The notes below the pieces were generated by a model. The model was not told where the DNA came from. It saw nothing but the letters and a program-made list of their open reading frames with translations, and ran no database searches. From JBBRMW01 sp038239365 (GTDB taxonomy: Bacteria; Chloroflexota; Anaerolineae; Aggregatilineales; UBA2796): a stretch of 9,305 nucleotides of DNA. Shown in pieces: positions 1-5,750 of the stretch (within the stretch, counting starts at the first letter, position 1; each line of letters begins with the position of its first letter). The stretch lies in assembly GCA_038239365.1 (NCBI GenBank), contig JBBSEU010000242.1:1-9305 (forward strand), in the 5' to 3' direction. Position numbers and translations under genes: made by a program.

Positions 1-508
1 GTTTACGGTTATTCACCTTGACTACGAAATCATTGAAGCCAAGCCGCCGCAATGCCGTGACGACTACACTGACGATCTCGGCATCGGCTTCCATGCCGCC
101 AATCCCCACAATATCCGCGTCGCATTGGTAGAACTCTCGGTAGCGGCCACGCTGCGGGCGTTCGGCACGCCAGACCGGGGCAATGTGATACCGCTTGAAA
201 GGCAGCGGTAGATCGTTTTCGTACATGCTGTAAAAACGCGCCAATGGCACAGTCAGGTCATAGCGCAGTGAAAGGTCTTCCTTGCCGCCGGGGTGCTGCG
301 CGTTAAAGATCAATTTTTCAGCATCTTCACCGTACTTGCCCATCAGGGTTTCGTTCAGTTCCAAAACGGGTGTCTGGATCGGCTCGAAGCCGAATGTCTG
401 GAACACATCGGTCACAATATCGATCACATACTGGCGGCGCAGCATATCGCCCGGCAAAAAGTCGCGCATCCCTTTGGGCAGGCGCGGTTTGATGATTTGA
501 GTCGGCAT
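1..508 (-). CDS. hisS: Histidine--tRNA ligase (HisRS), N-terminal part, cut by window edge
   Basis: This cytoplasmic class II aminoacyl-tRNA synthetase charges tRNA-His with histidine using ATP. 169 codons are visible from ATG 506-508; the rest lies left of position 1. The class II core is clear: motif 1 region FGFEPIQTPVLE (residues about 39-50), LRYDLTVPLAR (81-91) and motif 2 from RAERP through GRYREFYQCD (114-130). The LRYDLT and GRYREFYQCD forms resemble the eukaryotic/archaeal-like HisRS group more than E. coli HisS, which has LRPEGT and GRYRQFHQ. The ATG is preceded by a weak purine stretch (AGAAAGA). The start fits the family because PKGMRDFLP, near the N-terminus of most HisRS, falls at residues 11-19. 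It lies 35 nt downstream of the HNH gene on the same strand, so read-through is possible. Identity is secure; only the C-terminal catalytic and anticodon-binding parts are unseen. Confidence 0.95.
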   Translation of the reverse strand, partial: MPTQIIKPRLPKGMRDFLPGDMLRRQYVIDIVTDVFQTFGFEPIQTPVLELNETLMGKYGEDAEKLIFNAQHPGGKEDLSLRYDLTVPLARFYSMYENDLPLPFKRYHIAPVWRAERPQRGRYREFYQCDADIVGIGGMEADAEIVSVVVTALRRLGFNDFVVKVNNRK

Positions 509-543
509 ATCCAATCTTTCTGAGGTCTAATAAAATTGCCCTG

Positions 544-972
544 TTACCTGTCTTTTCGACAAGGGTAAGAGCCAAGTTTGCTAAAAATGTGACGCTCCGC
601 AAGTGCTTCTGGACGGTTAATTCGCAAAATGGTTACTGTGACCCGACCTTCCGGGGTGAGCGGCTCGATCCATGCGCCATTGAGTTGAAAATGATCGTCC
701 CAATGCTGAGTACGCGGATTGAATAACAAGGTTAGGATTGCTGTTCCAGTAATGTGCTCAAATGATGCAACATCAGAACCTTTGAACGTATTACATTCCG
801 GGCAACTTAGACACAAATTACTTTCAATCGTTTTCCCGCCATGTTTTTCAGCGATCACATGCTCGATGTGGAATGTAAAACTGCCATCGTCCTGACTGAG
901 TAAACAGTATTCACAGCAATTACCTGCTCTGGAAGTTACTTTGCGATGTATTTCAACGGGAATGTAGGTCAT
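544..972 (-). CDS. Stand-alone HNH endonuclease-like protein
   Basis: This is a 142-aa protein with a zinc-supported HNH (beta-beta-alpha-metal) nuclease fold. Cys pairs at 20/23 (CEYC) and 57/60 (CPEC) should bind structural zinc. HIEH at 35-38, N52 and N61 in CPECNTFKG mark the active-site region. After the nuclease core comes a tail FNPR..W..HF..NGAWIEPLTPEGRVTV..L..NRPE..AER (84-127), which I recognise from a family of stand-alone HNH proteins common in Chloroflexota and Cyanobacteria; their biological role is not established. Catalysis would be metal-dependent DNA cleavage. Position 61 is Asn where classical HNH motifs have the final His. The start ATG (970-972) overlaps the stop of the 85-aa gene as ATGA, so translation is probably coupled. 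No methylase or other restriction partner is adjacent. Confidence 0.85.
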   Translation of the reverse strand: MTYIPVEIHRKVTSRAGNCCEYCLLSQDDGSFTFHIEHVIAEKHGGKTIESNLCLSCPECNTFKGSDVASFEHITGTAILTLLFNPRTQHWDDHFQLNGAWIEPLTPEGRVTVTILRINRPEALAERHIFSKLGSYPCRKDR

Positions 973-1226
973 GGCCTGCTAATAATGTTGAGGCGCACCT
1001 TTCCCTTAAGCATCTTGAGCAGGTGACTGACGCGCAGGTATTCATCCAATTCATGTTGTTCCCGATCCGTGAGTGCGCCTTCACCTGCATGATCGAGGAG
1101 TGCGTGAAGCCGCTGATTGAGTGCTTCCGAAGGCTTAAAGGCAAGGACTTGCTCTGCCGTTGGAATCGACGCCAGAAAGTCGGTAATTTCTTCCAGCAAC
1201 GTTTCAGCAGGTGGCGCAACCATCAT
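969..1226 (-). CDS. Small helical protein coupled to the HNH gene
   Basis: This 85-aa soluble protein is predicted to be almost entirely alpha-helical. It has no signal peptide, membrane segment, cysteines or DNA-binding motif that I can identify. Its pattern is an N-terminal LLEEITDFLASIPTAEQVLAFKP segment (residues 10-32), a central helix SEALNQRLHALLDHA (33-47), a turn with ALTDREQHELDEYL (51-64), and a basic C-terminal helix SHLLKMLKGKVRLNI (67-81). I recall similar small proteins upstream of HNH genes in related bacteria, but no assigned function. An AGGAAGG Shine-Dalgarno lies 7 nt before the first of two tandem ATGs (1224-1226 and 1221-1223), which supports this start. The TGA stop overlaps the HNH ATG by 4 nt. 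A partner, inhibitor or chaperone of the nuclease is an inference from the coupling only. Confidence 0.8.
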   Translation of the reverse strand: MMVAPPAETLLEEITDFLASIPTAEQVLAFKPSEALNQRLHALLDHAGEGALTDREQHELDEYLRVSHLLKMLKGKVRLNIISRP

Positions 1227-1268
1227 TGAATTTCCTTCCTGTACATCTATATCTCTTCACCGGGCAGC

Positions 1269-3380
1269 TTATCGCTTAGTGACGACCACGCTGATCGGTT
1301 TCTTTTCGGCGTTGATATTTACGTCGTACACGTAGAACACAATCGAGTCGTCTTCGTTCAGGTGTACCTCTCTGGCCTGACCGCCCGGCCATTTCGCCAT
1401 AATAGTGTTCAGATCACCAATACGCGACTTGGCGATGATGAAGGTTAGCGGTTTCTGGTAGGCTTCGGGCTGCCAAACTAAATCCCGATAGTCGTTAAGC
1501 GGCTGATCGGCATAGGTGTACTGCTTGCCCGCATTGAAATAGGTGATCACTACCGTATTTTGCACTTCGGAGTCCCAACCGCCCACCAGCACCACATAAC
1601 GCCCGGCTTTCTGGCTCTCCAGCATCTGGCTGGCAACACGGTTAGTCACCCAGTTTGGGCGGTTGGCAAGGTAGCCTTTCACGGGCACATAATCGTAGAT
1701 GTAATAGGCGGCGTTGGCAGCACACAGCAGCACGCCCACGATCAGAATCACCCGATTCCGAAGTTCGGGCTGCCTGGTCACTTTGGCGAAAGCCGCACCG
1801 ACAGCCCCAACACCTGCTCCAAGCAGCAGTGCGTAAGCACTGACTCCCGGATAGAAGCGTTCGTACTGAGGCGGACTGATCGCCAGCGCACTCATAACGA
1901 TGATGATTAACGTACCCCAGCCGATTGGAATGCAATATTTCGGGTATTTCCAGAGCGCCGCCAACGTGACGATCACGCCAAGCAGCAGCAGCGCCCCGCC
2001 GACGGGTCCCATAATCGGTGAACCACGCCCATACCAGCCGCTTCGATCCGAATTAGAGATAAGCGCGCTAAAAGCCCCTCGAAACTGATCAACCAGATAA
2101 TCCTGTAGGCGCGTCATCCCCTGTTCCAGGTTATATTGCAGTTCGCCATTGAGCAGAATACTTTTGTCGGCGCGCGTGCTGAGCGGCTCCTGGAAATGCA
2201 GCAGATAATAATTTTGTGGCAGCGTGATCAGCAGTGCCGCAAACGGGATTAGCAGCAGATGTCGCCAATATTTGGTGATGACCTGTGGTTGGCGCAGTGT
2301 CTGATAGACCAGATATGAAACCATAACGACAGGCGCAAGCCGCCCACCGAGGTAAAACATTTGCGCGACACCCAGAAAGATGCCACTGGCTGCAAAATCA
2401 ACCGTCGCGCCGCGCCGCAACCCACGCAGCAGAAAGTAAAAAGCCAGTGTCGCAAACAGCGGATCGGCGGGCTGATTCATGGATAGACGGCTGAATTGAA
2501 TATGATAGGCCCAGGGTATCATGAACAATGCCGAGACCAGCCCGACACGCCAACCGTAAATCTCACGGCCTAACAGGTATAACGCCGGGACACCAAACGC
2601 CCCCATAATCGCTGAGGGCAAGCGCGCGGCTGCCAATGTAGGACCAAGCAAGCCGACGGCCACGCTGATCATCAACTGGAAAATACGCGGGTGGCTGTCC
2701 ACACCCGGTTCAAAGGGCGTCGCCAGAAAGTTTTCGACGCGCAGTTCCGCGCCTTCAGTGGCAAACTTGGCTTCGTCCTGATCCATCAAATAGGGTACTG
2801 TACCCAGATTGATCGTTCGCGCAGCAAGCCCGGCCAGCAGCAAAACACCAATGAGCAGCCATTCTTTGGTGCGAATCGGGTGCTTGTCACGGGCGAAGGG
2901 TTGGCCTTCCGAGGGCAGCACGGCCATGAGCAGTGTCAACATCGTCATTATCCAGACGATAATGTACTCACCCAGGTAGGCTTCCTGGGGTTTGAGGACT
3001 GAACGATACGAAGCAAAAGCAGCAAGGCCAATCGAGGCGGCCAACCAACCGATTTTGATACGGAACGGCTCAACATAAGTCGTTTCAATGGTTGGCACGG
3101 CGTCGGGCTGAACCAGCATCGTGCGTCCCAGCACAACGATCATCAACACAAGACCGAAGACGAGCAGAGCCAGATTACCTGCACTCAGGGCATTCGGCGG
3201 ATCACGAAAGATTTGATGCTGCCCGGCAAATAGCATGACCAGCGCACCGATCAGGATCGCAACCCTGATATTTTTATCGCGCGCTGTAGACACAACCGCC
3301 ATCGAATCATCTGGCGCAGGGTTCGTTGATGCGGCAGGCGGCAGCAAATTGGCAGGGGTTTGTTCCTGAGACAGTTCCAT
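1269..3380 (-). CDS. Integral-membrane glycosyltransferase, GT39/ArnT-PMT type
   Basis: This 703-aa polytopic GT-C fold protein is expected to move a sugar from a polyprenyl-phosphate donor to an acceptor outside the cytoplasmic membrane. A low-complexity cytosolic N-terminus (about 1-38) precedes two hydrophobic pairs (39-90 and 110-155). The core starts near residue 172, with the first extracytoplasmic loop carrying the acidic motif DQDEAKFATEG (200-210), as in GT39 catalytic loops, and SHPRIFQ (229-235), recalling the HPP segment of the family. About ten further membrane helices follow, then a soluble domain of about 120 residues (NWVTNRV onward). The ATG at 3378-3380 is chosen over a GTG at 3384-3386 because AGGTGA lies 7 nt from the ATG but only 1 nt from the GTG. 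The substrate cannot be read from the sequence; there is no glycan cluster around it. The 85-aa and HNH genes follow after 42 nt. Confidence 0.85.
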   Translation of the reverse strand: MELSQEQTPANLLPPAASTNPAPDDSMAVVSTARDKNIRVAILIGALVMLFAGQHQIFRDPPNALSAGNLALLVFGLVLMIVVLGRTMLVQPDAVPTIETTYVEPFRIKIGWLAASIGLAAFASYRSVLKPQEAYLGEYIIVWIMTMLTLLMAVLPSEGQPFARDKHPIRTKEWLLIGVLLLAGLAARTINLGTVPYLMDQDEAKFATEGAELRVENFLATPFEPGVDSHPRIFQLMISVAVGLLGPTLAAARLPSAIMGAFGVPALYLLGREIYGWRVGLVSALFMIPWAYHIQFSRLSMNQPADPLFATLAFYFLLRGLRRGATVDFAASGIFLGVAQMFYLGGRLAPVVMVSYLVYQTLRQPQVITKYWRHLLLIPFAALLITLPQNYYLLHFQEPLSTRADKSILLNGELQYNLEQGMTRLQDYLVDQFRGAFSALISNSDRSGWYGRGSPIMGPVGGALLLLGVIVTLAALWKYPKYCIPIGWGTLIIIVMSALAISPPQYERFYPGVSAYALLLGAGVGAVGAAFAKVTRQPELRNRVILIVGVLLCAANAAYYIYDYVPVKGYLANRPNWVTNRVASQMLESQKAGRYVVLVGGWDSEVQNTVVITYFNAGKQYTYADQPLNDYRDLVWQPEAYQKPLTFIIAKSRIGDLNTIMAKWPGGQAREVHLNEDDSIVFYVYDVNINAEKKPISVVVTKR

Positions 3381-3432
3381 AAACACGTCACCTGTTTCAG
3401 CTTGGACAGTAGCGACACTGAATCAGGCGTCT

Positions 3433-3460
3433 ATCATAGCATAGACGTGCTATGAGTCAT
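3433..3460 (-). promoter_or_regulatory. Candidate promoter of the GT39 gene with a palindrome in its spacer
   Basis: Read on the minus strand, TATGAT (3438-3433) is a fair -10 box, 16 nt downstream of ATGACT (3460-3455), a weak -35. The start codon is about 52 nt downstream. The spacer is filled by an inverted repeat CATAG-N5-CTATG (3440-3454). An alternative pairing is TTGAAC (3468-3463) with TATGCT (3443-3438) and a 19-nt spacer. The same ten bases CTATGATAGA recur before the DUF3307 gene at nearly the same distance from its start. Confidence 0.4.
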
Positions 3461-3504
3461 ACGTTCAAAGTTGTATCGGTTTTGTCAGGTAACGGTGAGG
3501 CGCA

Positions 3505-3543
3505 AAGCCCTCTCCTTTGGGAGAGGGATTGGGGTCAGGGCTT
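3505..3543. repeat. 39-bp inverted-repeat element of the CCCTCTCC/GGAGAGGG type
   Basis: The outer ends are perfect 7-bp inverted repeats, AAGCCCT (3505-3511) and AGGGCTT (3537-3543). Inside is a perfect 8-bp hairpin, CCCTCTCC (3508-3515), loop TTTG, GGAGAGGG (3520-3527). The two pairings share 3508-3511 and exclude each other. I recognise this kind of sequence as a dispersed intergenic repeat seen in many bacterial genomes, including Chloroflexota. It begins 1 nt past the SDR stop codon, so it may also act as a weak 3'-end structure for that gene. No T-tract follows on the minus strand. Only one copy is in this window, so its repeat status rests on memory of the family. Confidence 0.55.
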
Positions 3544-3544
3544 C

Positions 3545-4309
3545 CTAGCGCGTGAACAGCGTCCCGCGCAAGTAATCGGCTTCATCGGAGAGGATGAAGG
3601 CGATGATGCGGGCTACACCCATTGGGACGCCATAGTTCTGGCGGGCACGTTCGAGGGTTTCCTCGACGGATGTACCTGCCCGTTGTGCCGAAGCGACTTC
3701 AACGCTCATCTTCATGTCTGTGACGATGTTGCCGGGGCATAGCACATTGACCCGGATGTTTCGATCTTTAAGATGGCCTGCCAATGTCATTCCAAAGCCG
3801 TTTGCGCCGCCTTTGCTGGCACCGTAGGCCAGCGACGAGCTTCCCGCGATAACCCCGGCACCTGATGCAATCACCACGATCACACCGTTCCCGCTGGCCT
3901 CAAGCATCGAGGTAGCATACTTGGTGCAGAGGAACGTTCCCTTGACGTTGATGTCCATCACTTTCTCGAAATCTTCGAGTGGAAATTCCTCCGGTTGCAG
4001 GAAGGGGCCAAGCAAGACGCCTGCCGCGCACACCATTCGATCTAAGCGTCCATGCTTTTGACGGACAAAATCAAGCAGGGCACTCACCTGAACGGCGTCT
4101 CGAACATCCGTCGCCACAAAATCGGCTTTGCCGCCACTTTCACGAATACGTGCGGCGGCCTGTTCACCTGTTTCGCGGTTGTAATCGGCAATCACTACGG
4201 ACGCGCCACGTTGGGCACAAAGCTGTGCGGTGGCCTCACCGATCCCTTGTGCGCCACCAGTGATCAGAACCACTTTTCCAGTCAAATCAAGTTCTATTGA
4301 GTCAGTCAT
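3545..4309 (-). CDS. NAD-type short-chain dehydrogenase/reductase (SDR), shortened C-terminus
   Basis: This is a 254-aa cytosolic oxidoreductase of the classical SDR family with a Rossmann fold. The cofactor loop is TGGAQGIG (17-24). D41 after the second strand favours NAD(H) over NADP(H). CAAG (94-97) replaces the usual NNAG. The catalytic tetrad is complete: N121, S149, Y162 and K166 (YGASK), followed by CPG (191-193). The protein stops at DEADYLRGTLFTR, where family members normally continue through a G-x-x-x-x-x-D-G-G ending, so the last strand is missing; the 39-bp repeat starts immediately after. The ATG at 4307-4309 is preferred to the upstream ATG at 4366 because the fold begins at residue 9 and AAAGG lies 10 nt upstream. 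The substrate is unknown. It diverges from an acyl-CoA dehydrogenase, so a hydroxyacyl or alcohol substrate is a guess from context. Confidence 0.88.
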   Translation of the reverse strand: MTDSIELDLTGKVVLITGGAQGIGEATAQLCAQRGASVVIADYNRETGEQAAARIRESGGKADFVATDVRDAVQVSALLDFVRQKHGRLDRMVCAAGVLLGPFLQPEEFPLEDFEKVMDINVKGTFLCTKYATSMLEASGNGVIVVIASGAGVIAGSSSLAYGASKGGANGFGMTLAGHLKDRNIRVNVLCPGNIVTDMKMSVEVASAQRAGTSVEETLERARQNYGVPMGVARIIAFILSDEADYLRGTLFTR

Positions 4310-4338
4310 CAAGAATAAACCTTTGTTTAGCGCCAACA

Positions 4339-4358
4339 CCTGAGAACAAATGCTCAGG
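4339..4358 (-). other. Small hairpin in the SDR 5' leader
   Basis: CCTGAG (4339-4344) and CTCAGG (4353-4358) can pair around an 8-nt loop, inside the roughly 73-nt leader implied by the promoter at 4390-4418. It is too small and isolated to call a riboswitch. It may be chance or an mRNA stability element. Confidence 0.25.
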
Positions 4359-4389
4359 CGGAGCAACAGTGTACGTCAATATCCTTTGA

Positions 4390-4418
4390 ATTATGCCAGC
4401 AATAGCTTCCGAGATCAA
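4390..4418 (-). promoter_or_regulatory. Sigma-70-like promoter for the SDR gene
   Basis: On the minus strand TTGATC (4418-4413) and CATAAT (4395-4390) are separated by exactly 17 nt, a good match to a housekeeping promoter. Transcription would start near 4383 and give a leader of about 73 nt to the ATG at 4309. It sits in an AT-rich divergent region between two metabolic genes. Confidence 0.55.
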
Positions 4419-4462
4419 TATATTTTATTATTTATAATCGAAATTAGCCCAAACACGTATGG

Positions 4463-4492
4463 TTGACACAAAGATCGATTATTTGCTATACT
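4463..4492 (+). promoter_or_regulatory. Strong sigma-70-like promoter for the acyl-CoA dehydrogenase gene
   Basis: A perfect -35 TTGACA (4463-4468) is followed after 18 nt by TATACT (4487-4492), five of six matches to the -10 consensus. The start point would be near 4499, inside the dyad at 4494-4517, with a leader of about 39 nt before the ATG at 4538. This is the best promoter match in the window. Confidence 0.7.
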
Positions 4493-4493
4493 G

Positions 4494-4517
4494 ATAATCA
4501 AACGAGCATTTGATTAT
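4494..4517. promoter_or_regulatory. Perfect 9-bp dyad, candidate repressor operator
   Basis: ATAATCAAA (4494-4502) and TTTGATTAT (4509-4517) are exact reverse complements separated by 6 bp. The dyad begins 1 bp after the -10 box and covers the predicted start point, the classic place for a repressor. Extra GATTAT/ATAATC half-sites lie at 4477-4482 (inside the promoter spacer) and 4434-4439. Size and symmetry fit a TetR- or GntR-type dimer, but no regulator gene is in the window, so the binding protein is unknown. As RNA it could also form a hairpin in the leader. Confidence 0.55.
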
Positions 4518-4537
4518 TTGGTGAGGCACAAACGACT

Positions 4538-5725
4538 ATGGCCGATAACACGCTTATCAATACTTCTGTTGATTATTATCATTTTGACGATTTGCTGACC
4601 GATGAAGAACGCGAAATTCGCTATCGCACGCGCCAGTTTTGCGAAACGGAAATCGAGCCGATCATCAACGACTATTGGGAGCGTGCCGAGTTCCCAATGC
4701 AAATTATCCCCAAGTACGCGCACCTGGGACTTGTAGGGGGGATGCTCAAGGGTTATGGCTGTCCCGGCATTAGCGCCGTTGCGTCAGGCGTGATGGGCAT
4801 GGAAATGGTTCGGGTCGACGGCAGCACCGCCACCTTCTTTGGCGTTCACAGCGGTCTGGCGATGGGATCCATCAGCATTTTGGGCAGCGACGAACAAAAA
4901 GAGCGATGGCTGCCGCCGATGGTTCGCATGGAAAAGATCGGCTGTTTCGGCCTGACCGAACCGAATGTCGGCTCCAACTCTTGGAATCTCGAAACGACTT
5001 TCCGCCGCGATGGCGATCATTTTATTATCAATGGCCGTAAGCGTTGGATCGGTAACGCCACAATGGCTGATCTAGCCGTCATCTGGGCGCGCGATGAAGC
5101 GAGTGGTAAGGTGAACGGCTTCGTCCTTGAACTGCCGACGCCCGGCTTCACGGCCACAAAGATCGAGGGCAAGATCGCCCGCCGCGCCTTGATCAATGCC
5201 GATATTGTCCTTGATAATGTGCGCGTACCGCTCGAAAACAAGCTCGAAAAGGCGAACGGCCCACGTGATACCACTCAGGTTTTGACGGCGACGCGCGTAG
5301 GCGTGGCCTGGGAAGGTGTTGGTCATGCACTGGCCTCATACGAGATCGCCTTGAACTATGCTAAGCAGCGCCAGCAGTTCGGGCGTCCGATTGCGGGCTT
5401 TCAGATGATTCAGGAAAAACTGGTGCAGATGTTGGCAGCGGTTACGTCGATGCAGTTTTTGACGCTCCGTTTGAGCCAACTGCTCGATGAAGGCCGCTTG
5501 ACCGATGGACAGGCCAGCCTGGCCAAGATGCACAATGCGGCCACTGCGCGGCATGTGGTGGCGATGGGGCGCGAAATTCTGGGTGGCAACGGCATTCTGT
5601 TGGAGTACAAAGCCGCCCGTCACTTCGCTGATACCGAGGCCACTTACACCTATGAAGGTACAAACGAAGTCAACACCCTGATTGTTGGACGCGATATTAC
5701 CGGGATACAGGCGTTCGTCGGCTAA
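4538..5725 (+). CDS. Acyl-CoA dehydrogenase, glutaryl-CoA dehydrogenase/ACX4-like branch
   Basis: This is a 395-aa FAD enzyme, full length for the family, that would oxidise an acyl-CoA thioester at the alpha-beta bond in the cytosol. The helical N-domain (about 15-130) leads to the flavin/substrate beta domain with CFGLTEPNVGSN (136-147) and NGRKRWIGN (165-173). The C-terminal helical domain has RQQFGRPIAGFQ (278-289), ILGGNG (347-352) and the catalytic base E373 in TYTYEGT. Base position and overall pattern match the glutaryl-CoA dehydrogenase and plant ACX4 group. The Arg that grips the glutaryl carboxylate in that enzyme aligns with A98 (VDGSTATFF), so a non-carboxylated short-chain acyl-CoA is more likely. 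GGTGAGG lies 11 nt before the ATG. The gene is monocistronic, behind a strong promoter with an operator-like dyad, and divergent from the SDR. Family is firm, substrate is not. Confidence 0.92.
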   Translation: MADNTLINTSVDYYHFDDLLTDEEREIRYRTRQFCETEIEPIINDYWERAEFPMQIIPKYAHLGLVGGMLKGYGCPGISAVASGVMGMEMVRVDGSTATFFGVHSGLAMGSISILGSDEQKERWLPPMVRMEKIGCFGLTEPNVGSNSWNLETTFRRDGDHFIINGRKRWIGNATMADLAVIWARDEASGKVNGFVLELPTPGFTATKIEGKIARRALINADIVLDNVRVPLENKLEKANGPRDTTQVLTATRVGVAWEGVGHALASYEIALNYAKQRQQFGRPIAGFQMIQEKLVQMLAAVTSMQFLTLRLSQLLDEGRLTDGQASLAKMHNAATARHVVAMGREILGGNGILLEYKAARHFADTEATYTYEGTNEVNTLIVGRDITGIQAFVG

Positions 5726-5750
5726 ATAAAAACGAATCAGCCCCGCTGAT
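5721..5750 (-). terminator. Intrinsic terminator for the SRPBCC/DUF3307 transcription unit
   Basis: On the minus strand a perfect 6-bp stem ATCAGC-GGG-GCTGAT (5750-5736) is followed by TCG and then TTTTTATTT. The stop codon of the SRPBCC gene lies in the stem, and the T-tract runs to the stop codon of the converging acyl-CoA dehydrogenase gene. On the plus strand no T-tract follows the stem, so termination is expected in one direction only. The stem is short, which limits confidence. Confidence 0.55.

Noticed and set aside
327..602. 91-aa minus-strand frame spanning the hisS start and the end of the HNH gene
   Set aside because: It overlaps both real genes out of frame, and the hisS frame gives clear synthetase motifs over the same bases.
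544..1226. Type II restriction-modification system
   Set aside because: No methyltransferase is present next to the HNH gene; the neighbours are hisS and a glycosyltransferase.
3508..3527. Hairpin as a classical intrinsic terminator of the SDR gene
   Set aside because: The stem is good, but no T-tract follows on the minus strand (CTTTGCG). The dispersed-repeat explanation fits better.
4310..4366. 19-residue N-terminal extension of the SDR from an upstream ATG
   Set aside because: It lies in the leader, has no ribosome site of note and precedes the conserved start of the Rossmann fold. The ATG at 4309 has a better site.
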